Source: Cognataquiflexum rubidum (lineage in GTDB: Bacteria; Bacteroidota; Bacteroidia; Cytophagales; Cyclobacteriaceae). Taken from it: a stretch of 64,000 nt of DNA. The notes beneath the pieces were generated by a model, which saw nothing but the letters and a program-made list of their open reading frames with translations, did not search any database and had not been told where the DNA came from. Numbering within the stretch: the stretch's first letter is position 1; each line of letters begins with the position of its first letter. Positions 8,615-17,242 of the stretch are shown here, one piece after another. Location: contig NZ_JAKZAL010000009.1 in the NCBI RefSeq assembly GCF_022538115.1, positions 1 to 64,000 on the forward strand. Reading direction: 5' to 3'. The position numbers and the translations under genes are program-made.

Positions 8615-9634
8615 ATGAAGTATAAAAGTTTAGCTCTGATAACAATGATTCTTTTTTTGGTAGCTGGATGCTTTCCAAAAATCAAATACAAAACCGGAAA
8701 ATTCCCTGAGGAAGTAACTTCGTTTGATATATTGAACACCCAATATGATGAGATGAACATGGATTTAAAGATGATTTTTGGGAGTACCATCATGGTATAT
8801 TCATCAAACTATCCAAACTTTGGGAATCATTTTGACCTGATAAGTAAGGTCATTGAATTTTCTTTTGATCAAGAAAATGGAAATTTATTTTTCAAAGAAA
8901 AACATGGTCCGGTAAATAATCATTCAATAAAACTGAGCGAGCAACTGTATCAAATCAACGACCCTTGTAACCAACGCGGGCCTTATTCTTTCCAGGAAGG
9001 CAACGGTAATTATGTCTTTCTGTACTCATCCGACTGTGATGGACTTAGTAAAATAGCTATGAATACGCAAGGTATTACTTCTGCAAATTCCCGAAAAACC
9101 AATGAAAAATTGAGATTTATGGAAGAAGACAGCAACGAAATGTACCCAAGCCTTTATGGGAAGAATTTTAGGAAGACAATTGATCATGCGGAGGAAATGA
9201 ATGGGAAACCCGAGAAATTGATTTTTACTTCGGACGCAGATGGTAAATTCGATATTTATGAGGTTGATATTCCTGAGGGAGTTGTTGTTTCCGATTTTAT
9301 GCAGGACAAACAAAATTTTCAACCAAGAAAATTAACAATAAACAGTTCTTCCAATGACCATGCACCTGCTGTTTTTGGTGATATTTTGGTTTTTGCTTCC
9401 GACAGACCGGGGGGATTCGGGGGATATGACCTGTATTACTCCCAATTCAAAAATGGAACTTGGACTTCTCCGGTAAACTTTGGGGAAAGAATAAATTCTG
9501 CAAGTGATGAATTCAGACCTGTTGTTTATTTTGATCATGGAAGCTTTGAAAATTTACTGATGATTTTCTCCTCTGACCGTCCTGGAGGAAAAGGTGGATT
9601 TGATCTGTATTATGTGGGGATTCCTAAGAATTGA
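8615..9634 (+). CDS. PD40-repeat lipoprotein, copy 2
   Basis: A 339-residue lipoprotein paralogous to 6339-7328. The signal peptide DNA is identical for the first 44 bp; lipobox LVAGC, Cys19. It shares the CNQRGPYSF region, the EDSNEMYPSLYGKNF block and the C-terminal VFASDRPGGFGGYDLYYS and DRPGGKGGFDLYYVGIPKN motifs of PD40 repeats. The middle is clearly diverged from copy 1, so the duplication is not recent overall even though its ends are nearly identical. Cotranscribed with the lipoprotein at 7473 (8-bp gap). Confidence 0.85.
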   Translation: MKYKSLALITMILFLVAGCFPKIKYKTGKFPEEVTSFDILNTQYDEMNMDLKMIFGSTIMVYSSNYPNFGNHFDLISKVIEFSFDQENGNLFFKEKHGPVNNHSIKLSEQLYQINDPCNQRGPYSFQEGNGNYVFLYSSDCDGLSKIAMNTQGITSANSRKTNEKLRFMEEDSNEMYPSLYGKNFRKTIDHAEEMNGKPEKLIFTSDADGKFDIYEVDIPEGVVVSDFMQDKQNFQPRKLTINSSSNDHAPAVFGDILVFASDRPGGFGGYDLYYSQFKNGTWTSPVNFGERINSASDEFRPVVYFDHGSFENLLMIFSSDRPGGKGGFDLYYVGIPKN

Positions 9635-9641
9635 CAAAACC

Positions 9642-9674
9642 AAAAAAACCTGAGTAATGAGCTCAGGTTTTTTT
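9642..9674 (+). terminator. Rho-independent terminator (duplicate)
   Basis: 13-bp perfect stem (9642-9654 with 9662-9674), 7-nt loop and T run, 7 bp after the stop codon of the second PD40 lipoprotein. It is a copy of the terminator at 7336. Confidence 0.9.
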
Positions 9675-9694
9675 AATCTATTTCTTGTGATGGT

Positions 9695-9752
9695 TTTAGA
9701 AAAGCAACTTTCCAACCTTCCAACCTTCAAATTTTTCAATCTTCCAATTTTA
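9695..9752. repeat. Low-complexity pyrimidine repeat abutting the murA stop
   Basis: Degenerate short-period repeat of units like CTTCCAAC and TTTCAATC. It runs from just after the terminator into the murA stop codon, whose complement TCA at 9750-9752 is part of the repeat pattern. A comparable simple-sequence tract ends at the recN stop codon (42702). Confidence 0.6.
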
Positions 9753-11054
9753 CAATCTTTCAATCTCTGCACCGAGTGCATTCAATCTCTTATCGATAAA
9801 TTGATACCCGCGGTCGATCTGCTCGATATTATCAATGATGGATGTGCCTTCAGCAGAAAGAGCTGCGATCAACAAAGAAACCCCTGCCCTTATATCAGGA
9901 GAAGTCATGCGGATTCCTCTGAGTGGATATTTTCTATCCAACCCGATAACAGTAGCTCTGTGAGGATCGCAAAGGATAATCTGCGCACCCATGTCGATCA
10001 GCTTATCGACAAAGAAGAGACGGCTTTCGAACATCTTCTGATGTACCAAAACAGTTCCCTTTGCCTGTGTGGCGGTGACCAAAATGATACTGAGCAAATC
10101 AGGAGTGAATCCCGGCCAAATCGCATCGGCGACAGTCAGGATCGAACCGTCGATGAACGTTTCGATTTCGTAATGCTTCTGTGCGGGGATAAAAATATCA
10201 TCTCCACGGAATTCCATTTTGATTCCCATTCTTTTGAAAGTATCGGGAATGATACCCAATCGATGGATTTGGGCGTCCTTGATGGTGATTTCGGATTGGG
10301 TCATGGCAGCGAGGCCGATAAATGATCCGATCTCAATCATATCCGGAAGCATGGTATGTTCTGTGCCTTTGAGAGATTTGACTCCTTCGATATGTAAAAG
10401 GTTGGAACCCACACCGGTGATTTTTGCACCCATACGGTTGAGCATATCGCAAAGCTGCTGCAGGTAAGGTTCGCAGGCGGCATTGTATATGGTGGTTTTG
10501 CCTTCTGCCATCACTGCGGCCATGACGATATTGGCTGTTCCGGTCACGGAAGCCTCATCCAATAGCATGTAGGCACCTTTCAGGTTTTTGCCATCGATAT
10601 GAAAAATCTCTCTTTTGCTGTCGTAGTGAAATTCGGCCCCGAGTTTTTGGAAACCGTAAAAGTGGGTATCCATTCTCCTACGACCGATTTTGTCACCTCC
10701 GGGCTTAGATAATCTTCCATGTCCAAACCTTCCCAAAAGTGGGCCAAGGATCATCACAGAACCTCGGAGTGCAGATGCTTTTTTGAGAAAATCATCCGTA
10801 TCGAGGTACTTCAGGTCAACATTATCTGCTTGAAAAGTATAAGATTCTGGACCGATTTTTTCCACTCTGACCCCCATGTCAGACAAAAGCTCAATGAGCT
10901 TATTGACATCTCTGATATCAGGGATTTTGTGGATGGTGATTTTGTCGGGAGAAAGAAGCACCGCGCAAAGGATTTGGAGTGCTTCGTTTTTTGCGCCTTG
11001 GGGAACGATCTCCCCCTTCAGTTTGAGGCCGCCTTTTACTTTGAATGAAGACAT
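9750..11054 (-). CDS. murA: UDP-N-acetylglucosamine 1-carboxyvinyltransferase MurA
   Basis: First committed step of peptidoglycan synthesis: transfers enolpyruvate from PEP to UDP-GlcNAc in the cytoplasm. The 434-residue length is normal. The conserved substrate Lys22-Asn23 (GAKNEAL) and the KKASALRGSV block (Arg97) are present. The active-site loop reads SKPGGDKIGRRRMDTH, with Asp121 where the fosfomycin-sensitive E. coli enzyme has Cys115. Cys-to-Asp enzymes remain active but are not alkylated by fosfomycin. Directly downstream of the DUF4290 gene with no gap, so probably one transcript. Confidence 0.97.
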   Translation of the reverse strand: MSSFKVKGGLKLKGEIVPQGAKNEALQILCAVLLSPDKITIHKIPDIRDVNKLIELLSDMGVRVEKIGPESYTFQADNVDLKYLDTDDFLKKASALRGSVMILGPLLGRFGHGRLSKPGGDKIGRRRMDTHFYGFQKLGAEFHYDSKREIFHIDGKNLKGAYMLLDEASVTGTANIVMAAVMAEGKTTIYNAACEPYLQQLCDMLNRMGAKITGVGSNLLHIEGVKSLKGTEHTMLPDMIEIGSFIGLAAMTQSEITIKDAQIHRLGIIPDTFKRMGIKMEFRGDDIFIPAQKHYEIETFIDGSILTVADAIWPGFTPDLLSIILVTATQAKGTVLVHQKMFESRLFFVDKLIDMGAQIILCDPHRATVIGLDRKYPLRGIRMTSPDIRAGVSLLIAALSAEGTSIIDNIEQIDRGYQFIDKRLNALGAEIERL

Positions 11055-11741
11055 TTATCTACGCTTTTTGGAATGGCCGCCGCTGTTATTGTTTCTTCTT
11101 CTGTCATTGCCTCCGCTAGAAGTAAACTTTCTTCTGTTGTTATTGGAAGTGGCCTCGGGCTCAGATGGCAATTTGAAATCTCTTCGGGTGTTGGTTTCAA
11201 AAAGTCCCATCTCACGGACTTTCTCCAAGTCGATGTGCAATTTGCCTTTGGATAGGGTTTTGATATCGTCCAGGATGATGCCGTCATCAAAATTTTCTCT
11301 GTTCCATGTCGAGTGAAAACTTCTCATCAGCTGACCGATATAAATGATCGCAGCTTCCTGCTCTTCATCGTCCTCGATTTCAACTGCTTTTTCGATCAGT
11401 TTTTCAATGTTTCTGCCGTAATGTTTGAATTTGATTTCTCCTTTTGGATAGCCAATTGGAGCTGGCTTTTTGTTAAGCAATTCCCTCTGAGGGCTTGGAT
11501 AAGGTCCGTCCACATCGAGTGCAAAATCAGACATGATGTGCAGGTCGTCCCAAATTTTTTGGTCGTTTTCTGCTTTCATGGATGGGTTGAGCTGCTTCAC
11601 CATCTCTACCAAAAGGTAAGCACTTTGGGTGCGCTTCTCCCTGTCTTCCATTTCGGAAATGTAAATGGAAAGACGCTGTATGTTTTTTCCGTATTCTTTC
11701 AATATGACTGAATGCTTATCTGTGATTTCCTGGTTGCTCAT
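11055..11741 (-). CDS. DUF4290 family protein
   Basis: A conserved Bacteroidota protein, recognised from the N-terminal EYGKNIQRLSIYISEM...LVEMVKQLNP pattern and the repeated HYGRNIEKLI segment. The start at 11741 (MSNQEITD) is preferred over 11759 because a GGGAG sequence lies 5 bp upstream of it. The 228-residue protein ends in a strongly basic, Asn/Arg-rich, low-complexity tail (NNNRRKFTSS...RRRNNNSGGHSKKRR), which suggests nucleic-acid binding; this is inference. It lies immediately upstream of murA, a common linkage in the phylum. Confidence 0.85.
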   Translation of the reverse strand: MSNQEITDKHSVILKEYGKNIQRLSIYISEMEDREKRTQSAYLLVEMVKQLNPSMKAENDQKIWDDLHIMSDFALDVDGPYPSPQRELLNKKPAPIGYPKGEIKFKHYGRNIEKLIEKAVEIEDDEEQEAAIIYIGQLMRSFHSTWNRENFDDGIILDDIKTLSKGKLHIDLEKVREMGLFETNTRRDFKLPSEPEATSNNNRRKFTSSGGNDRRRNNNSGGHSKKRR

Positions 11742-11797
11742 AATGTCTCCCGTTTGCACGATTGTTAAAGTAAAAAAACTTTTAAAGTGGGATTGGT

Positions 11798-14050
11798 CTA
11801 TTCGATGATTCGAAGCTTCGCAAAGCTAAGTAATAATGTCTTCTCTCCAAAATTATCGAATTGAATGCTCGCTTTTCTGTTAATTCCTTCAGTTTCGATT
11901 TTGCTCACAAGTCCAAAACCGAATTTTGGATGCTCCACTTTGGCCCCTTCCTTGAGGTTGTTGGTGTTGGAGGGTTTAAAATCAGGGCTTGGCGTATGGA
12001 TTTTGGCCGTTGTCATCGGTCTTTGGCTTTGGTTTTTGATGCCGACAAAACCGGCTCTTCCTTCGCTTGACTCATTTCTCAAAGCTCCCGCAAGTGCAGA
12101 AGTCATTCTTTTGTTGACTTTGATACACATCGGATCGACCTCCTCGAGGAAGCGGCTCGGTTCACAATTCAGCAACCGACCAAAACGGTAACGTGTCAAA
12201 GCATAAGTCAGGTACAATTTGTCCATCGCCCGGGTGGAGGCTACATAAAAGAGCCTTCTTTCCTCTTCCAAGTCTTCCCTGCTTTGCATCATCATCTGTG
12301 AAGGAAAAAGGTCCTCTTCCATTCCTACGACAAAAACCTGCTTGAATTCCAATCCCTTGGAGGAGTGGATGGTCATCAAAGTGACAGCATCCGTGGTGTC
12401 TTTATTCCGATCGTTGTCAGTCAGTAATGCAATTTCCTGAAGGAAAGCGCCAAGACTTTTTTCAGGGTTTTCGGGATTGTCCACATATTCTTTGATCGCA
12501 TTGAGCAATTCCTGTACGTTTTCGTAGCGGTTTAGACCTTCGATGGTTTTGTCTTCATACAGATCCTTCAGCAAGCCTGACTGCTTGGCAATGCTCGATG
12601 AAGCTTCAAAAGCGTCTTTCCTCTCTACCTCGATCCCAAAACTTTTGATCATTGTGCAGAAATCATCCACAGAATTGGCAGCCCGTCCACCCAAGAAACT
12701 GGCTGCGTTTTGGATCACATCCCAAAGCGGGATATCGTGCTCATAGGCCGCGACCAGCATTTTTTCGACTGTCGTATCGCCGATTCCTCTTTTGGGATAA
12801 TTGATGATCCGCTTGAATGCTTCCTCGTCTTCATGGTTGACCACAAAGCGGAGGTAAGCCAAAAGGTCTTTGATTTCCTTCCTTTGGTAAAATGACAAAC
12901 CCCCAACGATTTTGTAGGTGATGTTCATTTTCCTCAAGGCTTCCTCAATGGACCTGGATTGGGAGTTGGTGCGGTAGAGTACAGCAAAGTCGCTGTTGTT
13001 GAGTTTTTTGTTGTTTTTCTCTTCGAAAATTGTGGTGGCCACCAATCTGCCTTCCTCATTATCCGAGCTGGCTTTGATAAGTTCGATCAAGTCACCTTCC
13101 GTATTTTGAGTCCAGATGTCTTTCTTGAGCTGGGCTTTATTTTTGGCAATGATGCTGTTGGCAGCCTGTACGATATTTTTGGTAGAGCGGTAGTTTTGCT
13201 CGAGTTTGACGACAAATAGATCCGGATAGTCCTTCTCAAAATTCAGGATATTCTGAATGTCTGCACCGCGAAAGGCGTAGATACTCTGCGCATCGTCACC
13301 TACCACACAGATGTTTTGGTGGACTGCTGCGAGTTTTTTGGTAATAAGGTATTGGGAAACGTTGGTATCCTGAAACTCATCCACCATCACATATTTGAAG
13401 CGCTGCTGGTATTTGTTGAGCACATCTAGGTGGTCTCTGAAAAGGACATTGGTATTGAAAAGCAAGTCATCAAAATCCATGGCGCCGGATCTGAAAAGCC
13501 GTTTTTGGTAGTTTTTGTATACTTCTCCCATGCGGGGTTTCATTGCCGCATCATCGTCTGATTTGATGAAGGGATCATTGAGGTAGGTTTCCCAGGCGAT
13601 CAACCTGTTTTTGGCTCCGGAAATCCGAGACAGGACTGTACTTGGTTTGTACACTTTGTCATCCAGCTTCATCTCCTTGACGATGGTCCTGATCAACGAC
13701 TTGCTGTCATCGGTGTCATAGATGGTGAAGTTGGAGGGATAACCGATTTTGTCAGCTTCTACCCGGAGGATTTTGGCAAAAGTGGAGTGAAAAGTTCCCA
13801 TCCAGGTATTGCGGGCATCGAGCCCGATGAGTTTTTCGATGCGGAGTTTCATTTCCGCAGCGGCTTTATTGGTAAAAGTCAAGGAGAGAATATTGAAAGG
13901 ATCGACTCCTTTGGCATGGATCAGGTGGGCAATCCGGTAAGTGAGTACCCTTGTCTTTCCTGAACCGGCACCTGCGATGATCATCACCGGGCCATCTGTA
14001 TGTTCTACTGCGTCTCTTTGGGGGGGATTGAGTCCTTTTAAATAATCCAT
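11798..14050 (-). CDS. uvrD: UvrD/PcrA-type superfamily 1 DNA helicase
   Basis: ATP-dependent 3'-5' DNA helicase of 750 residues, acting in excision and mismatch repair and clearing stalled forks. Visible motifs are the Q-motif LNPPQRDAV (7-15), Walker A GAGSGKT (27-33), motif II VDEFQDTN near 230, motif III VVGDDAQSIYAFRGAD, motif IV LEQNYRST, motif V VTLMTIHSSKGLEF and motif VI EEERRLFYVASTRA. The C-terminus has the PcrA-type HPKFGFGLVSKIE tudor-like segment. Full-length and apparently intact. It is a separate unit from the DUF4290-murA pair, 38 bp or more upstream of it. Confidence 0.96.
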   Translation of the reverse strand: MDYLKGLNPPQRDAVEHTDGPVMIIAGAGSGKTRVLTYRIAHLIHAKGVDPFNILSLTFTNKAAAEMKLRIEKLIGLDARNTWMGTFHSTFAKILRVEADKIGYPSNFTIYDTDDSKSLIRTIVKEMKLDDKVYKPSTVLSRISGAKNRLIAWETYLNDPFIKSDDDAAMKPRMGEVYKNYQKRLFRSGAMDFDDLLFNTNVLFRDHLDVLNKYQQRFKYVMVDEFQDTNVSQYLITKKLAAVHQNICVVGDDAQSIYAFRGADIQNILNFEKDYPDLFVVKLEQNYRSTKNIVQAANSIIAKNKAQLKKDIWTQNTEGDLIELIKASSDNEEGRLVATTIFEEKNNKKLNNSDFAVLYRTNSQSRSIEEALRKMNITYKIVGGLSFYQRKEIKDLLAYLRFVVNHEDEEAFKRIINYPKRGIGDTTVEKMLVAAYEHDIPLWDVIQNAASFLGGRAANSVDDFCTMIKSFGIEVERKDAFEASSSIAKQSGLLKDLYEDKTIEGLNRYENVQELLNAIKEYVDNPENPEKSLGAFLQEIALLTDNDRNKDTTDAVTLMTIHSSKGLEFKQVFVVGMEEDLFPSQMMMQSREDLEEERRLFYVASTRAMDKLYLTYALTRYRFGRLLNCEPSRFLEEVDPMCIKVNKRMTSALAGALRNESSEGRAGFVGIKNQSQRPMTTAKIHTPSPDFKPSNTNNLKEGAKVEHPKFGFGLVSKIETEGINRKASIQFDNFGEKTLLLSFAKLRIIE

Positions 14051-14226
14051 GCGTCAATTTAATCCAACAAGTCTCAAAGTTAAGGATTTTGGATGGGCAA
14101 TTGAAATTAAGTTTTGATATCCTACTTTGTCTTCCAATTTAAATTTATTACTTTAGTCAAAATAAATTGTTGTCAGGTCAAACTGATAAAATCACTGAGA
14201 GTACAGAAATATAAAATGTAAGAATT

Positions 14227-14694
14227 ATGAGAAATCCCATTTATTCCGTTATTATATTTCTAGGAGTCTTAGGTGGTCTTTTGTTTATTGGCTGCAATTC
14301 TAAAAAATCTGAATGTTTAGAGGCTGAGATTCCAATAGAATCAACTTGGAAAAATAATGCCGACTGCTCCCTAAATTCCAATATTGAATTGGATGATCAA
14401 AGAACATTGAGGATTAGAAGGCAATCCGATCTTGAACCTTTATTGGGTTGTGTGGAAGGGCTTCAAGAGATTGATTTTGAAAAAAATTTTTTATTCGTAG
14501 CGAGAATCCAACACCATCAATATGGAGTAGTGCAAGGGCAAAAAATTGTACGCAATTGCCATGGTGATTACGCACTTGAAGTAAAACTGAAGGTAACAGA
14601 TTTTCAATTAATTACTACAATTTATTCATTTGCAATTGTTCCTATAAATCTGGTTAACACAAAGATTAATTTCAATGTCAACACTAATTTATAG
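14227..14694 (+). CDS. Small lipoprotein of unknown function
   Basis: A 155-residue protein with hydrophobic residues 7-22 and lipobox LFIGC (Cys23), so probably a lipoprotein. The mature part contains ADCSLNSNIELDDQRTLRIRRQSDLEPLLGC, giving three more cysteines, and a beta-rich C-terminus. I recognise no family. Base composition is more AT-rich than the flanking housekeeping genes and it stands alone on the plus strand between two minus-strand genes. Confidence 0.7.
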   Translation: MRNPIYSVIIFLGVLGGLLFIGCNSKKSECLEAEIPIESTWKNNADCSLNSNIELDDQRTLRIRRQSDLEPLLGCVEGLQEIDFEKNFLFVARIQHHQYGVVQGQKIVRNCHGDYALEVKLKVTDFQLITTIYSFAIVPINLVNTKINFNVNTNL

Positions 14695-14762
14695 AGAAAC
14701 CAATAATACTTTAGGATTTTTTTCCCCTAGAGAGATTTAGTGTCATTGAAGTTTTTAGAAAC

Positions 14763-15596
14763 TTACTTCCACCTGTTGTGGCTCCAGAGATAAATCTCAG
14801 GCTGTTCGCGGATTCCTTTTTCAGTCAATTTGATAAATAAGTCAGTGATGCTGTGTTCGGGTGAATTGTCGTAGGGAGGAGCGGCAATCAGCTCATAATT
14901 GATGGAGTAGTGCCCTCTTTTGGGTCTTTTGATATGTCCATAAAAAACAGCGTGTCCATAGCGCTTGGCAAGTTTCTCAGGTCCTTCAAAAAACGCGGTT
15001 TTCCGGTTCATAAATTGAGCAGAATATCTTGTCTCAGCATGGGTTGGTCTTTGGTCAGCACCCAACCCAATAGCTCTTGGGGTTTTCCTGTTTTTGAGGT
15101 AATTGCGTGAAAATTCCGCTTTTTCTACCAAGGTACCCCCAAATCTCCCCCGGATATTCTGCATCAGACGGTCAAAAAATGGGTTGTTGATCCGGAGGTA
15201 AACAGCCTCTAGCCTCGGGTCAACGAGATTTTTGAATGCAATCACCTGACCCTCCCAATTGATAAAATGGCCGCTGACCAAAATTACAATTTCTCCATTA
15301 TCGATTTTCTCAATGACCATTTTTGAATTACTGACTTTAAATCTTTCTGAGACTTCTGATGGGGTCATGCTGTAAAACCTGATGGTTTCAGCAAAAGAAT
15401 CGGTCAGGGTTCTAAAAAATTTTTTAGCTATGGCTTTTCTTTCTGCTTCCGATTTTTCTGGGAATGAATATGCGAGGTTCTCAAAGATGACTTTTTGTCT
15501 GTATTTCAAAAGATGGTATCCTATTAGATACAAGATATCGGTAAAGATATACAATACCCAAAGGGGTAAAAAAGATATCAGTTTGAATAGGTACAT
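14763..15596 (-). CDS. LpxL/HtrB-type lipid A acyltransferase
   Basis: A 277-residue member of the lysophospholipid/Kdo-lipid A acyltransferase family. It has an N-terminal membrane segment (residues 5-25), the catalytic HX4E motif in SGHFINWEG near residues 104-110, and the downstream GLGADQRPTHAETR region matching the family's GQD/pore loop. It would add a secondary acyl chain to lipid A at the inner membrane. Bacteroidota often have only one such enzyme. It is monocistronic and divergent from the sigma-factor operon. Confidence 0.88.
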   Translation of the reverse strand: MYLFKLISFLPLWVLYIFTDILYLIGYHLLKYRQKVIFENLAYSFPEKSEAERKAIAKKFFRTLTDSFAETIRFYSMTPSEVSERFKVSNSKMVIEKIDNGEIVILVSGHFINWEGQVIAFKNLVDPRLEAVYLRINNPFFDRLMQNIRGRFGGTLVEKAEFSRNYLKNRKTPRAIGLGADQRPTHAETRYSAQFMNRKTAFFEGPEKLAKRYGHAVFYGHIKRPKRGHYSINYELIAAPPYDNSPEHSITDLFIKLTEKGIREQPEIYLWSHNRWK

Positions 15597-15704
15597 GCGT
15601 TAAAATCTGGAAGTAAGATTTCTGCGTTATTTTTTGCAAAGCTCAAAATAAGCCAAAAGCATGGACTTTATTCAAAAACATTAGTGATAAATTCTTCCAA
15701 TGCT

Positions 15705-15712
15705 TACTTTTG
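15705..15712 (+). promoter_or_regulatory. Candidate -7 element TACTTTTG of the sigma operon
   Basis: Exact TAnnTTTG match only 6 bp before the ATG at 15719. A transcript starting about 7 nt downstream of this box would have little or no 5' leader. This argues against the upstream TTG start at 15710, which lies inside the box. Confidence 0.5.
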
Positions 15713-15718
15713 AATCTT

Positions 15719-16312
15719 ATGTCTGAAGTTCAGAGAAAAAAATATTCCGAACAGGAAAAGAGTAAAATCTTCGATCAGGAGTTTATGCCAAACATAGATT
15801 CCATGTATAATTTTGCCTACAGGCTGACATTTGACGAGGATGATGCCAAAGATTTGGTACAGGACACCTACCTCAAAGCTTTTCGGTTTATCAACTCTTT
15901 CGAGCAGGGAACCAATGCCAAAGCGTGGCTGTTCCGTATCTTGAAAAATTCCTTCATCAACGATTATAGAAAGAAGAGCAAGCAACCTGCAAAAATTGAT
16001 TATCAGGAAGTTGAAACTTATTACAATTCGGATGATGTTGACTACACGAGTACCACTGACCTGAGGGTAGATGCTGTCAAGGATATGCTGGGCGACGAAA
16101 TATCCAACGCGCTCAACAGTCTGGCGGTAGATTTCAGGACGGTAATCATCCTGTGCGATCTTGAAGGGTTCACCTACGAAGAGATGGCCAAAATATTAGA
16201 CATACCGATCGGGACAGTCAGGTCAAGATTACACCGGGCTAGGAACTTATTGAAAGACAAATTGCGTTCCTATGCATCGACAATGGGATATAGCACCGAC
16301 GAGGAGGAGTAA
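15719..16312 (+). CDS. ECF-type sigma factor
   Basis: A 197-residue sigma-70 family factor of the ECF class. Region 2 is MYNFAYRLTFDEDDAKDLVQDTYLKAFRFINSFEQGTNAKAWLFRILKN (split here by its known landmarks DDAKDLVQDTY and AWLFRI). Region 4 is the helix-turn-helix around EGFTYEEMAKILDIPIGTVRSRLHRAR. The start at 15719 gives MSEVQRKK. The next gene encodes an RsrA-like anti-sigma factor and the operon continues into gmk and nadD, so this sigma factor probably responds to a redox or envelope signal; that is inference from the partner. Confidence 0.9.
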   Translation: MSEVQRKKYSEQEKSKIFDQEFMPNIDSMYNFAYRLTFDEDDAKDLVQDTYLKAFRFINSFEQGTNAKAWLFRILKNSFINDYRKKSKQPAKIDYQEVETYYNSDDVDYTSTTDLRVDAVKDMLGDEISNALNSLAVDFRTVIILCDLEGFTYEEMAKILDIPIGTVRSRLHRARNLLKDKLRSYASTMGYSTDEEE

Positions 16313-16377
16313 TCCCGAATCGATATACCCTTCACCAAGGAAAAAATAATTAATTCAGTTTATCAAGTAAGATTAAA

Positions 16378-16650
16378 ATGGACGATAATTCAACACCCTC
16401 CGGAGATAGGAAACTCTCGTGTTCTGATGTCAGTAAATGTTTCCAGTTACTGGAGAGCATTTTAGACGGGGAGAACATGCCCAATTCAAAGGAAATGCTC
16501 AATGAAAAATTGGCCAAATGTGAACCGTGTTTCAAGCATTTTCACCTCGAACAGGCAATCCGTGATGTACTCAAGACAAAATGTACCAAGCAGGCCGTCC
16601 CGAGTGAACTTGAGGCAAGTATCAGAGAGATCATTCAGGATAAAAAATAA
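16378..16650 (+). CDS. RsrA-like anti-sigma factor
   Basis: A 90-residue protein resembling zinc-finger anti-sigma factors of the RsrA/ChrR type. Cys21 lies in SKCFQLLESILDGE, where RsrA has CxEVLxxLxxYLDGE. The CxxC pair is Cys48 and Cys51 (LAKCEPC), and Cys69 precedes the VPSELEASI segment, which matches the family's C-terminal signature. The His normally four residues before the CxxC is Lys44, so the canonical zinc site is incomplete. It is placed between its likely partner sigma factor and gmk, 6 bp before the latter. Confidence 0.78.
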   Translation: MDDNSTPSGDRKLSCSDVSKCFQLLESILDGENMPNSKEMLNEKLAKCEPCFKHFHLEQAIRDVLKTKCTKQAVPSELEASIREIIQDKK

Positions 16651-16656
16651 CCCGCC

Positions 16657-17229
16657 ATGTCCTCAGGAAAAGCCATCATTTTTTCAGCCCCATCCGGATC
16701 GGGCAAAACCACCATCGTCAGACATCTTTTAAGTAAATTTCCCAATTTGGGCTTTTCCATATCCGCCTCGACGCGCGACAAAAGAGGCAGAACAGAAGAA
16801 AACGGAAAAGATTATTACTTTTTGACACCCGAAGATTTCAAAAACAAAATTGACAACAATGAATTTATCGAGTGGGAAGAGGTCTATGAAGGCAATTTCT
16901 ACGGTACTCTAAAAGAAGAAATCCAAAGACTTTGGGATGAAGGCAAGCATGTCATCTTTGATGTGGATGTCAAAGGAGGAATCAACCTCAAAAAGTATTT
17001 TGGGGACAAAGCGTTGGCTGTTTTTGTCAAGGTACCATCATTGGAAGTACTACACGAAAGGCTGAAAGACCGCGGTACAGAATCAGAAGAAAGCCTTTCA
17101 CGAAGGCTGTACAAAGCAAAATTTGAAAGTACCTTTCAGGATAAATTTGATGTCATCATATTGAATGACGAAAAGGAAAAATCCTTTGCTGAGGCAGAGA
17201 GGCTTGTAGGAGATTTTCTAGCCAAATAA
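16657..17229 (+). CDS. gmk: Guanylate kinase
   Basis: Phosphorylates GMP to GDP with ATP, in the cytoplasm. The 190-residue length is normal. Walker A is APSGSGKTT (residues 11-19), followed by the GMP-binding [20 protein letters not shown] block and [13 protein letters not shown]; the adenine-side [11 protein letters not shown] is also present. It is cotranscribed with the sigma/anti-sigma pair upstream (6-bp gap) and nadD downstream (13-bp gap). Confidence 0.97.
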   Translation: MSSGKAIIFSAPSGSGKTTIVRHLLSKFPNLGFSISASTRDKRGRTEENGKDYYFLTPEDFKNKIDNNEFIEWEEVYEGNFYGTLKEEIQRLWDEGKHVIFDVDVKGGINLKKYFGDKALAVFVKVPSLEVLHERLKDRGTESEESLSRRLYKAKFESTFQDKFDVIILNDEKEKSFAEAERLVGDFLAK

Positions 17230-17242
17230 TTATACCGTAATT

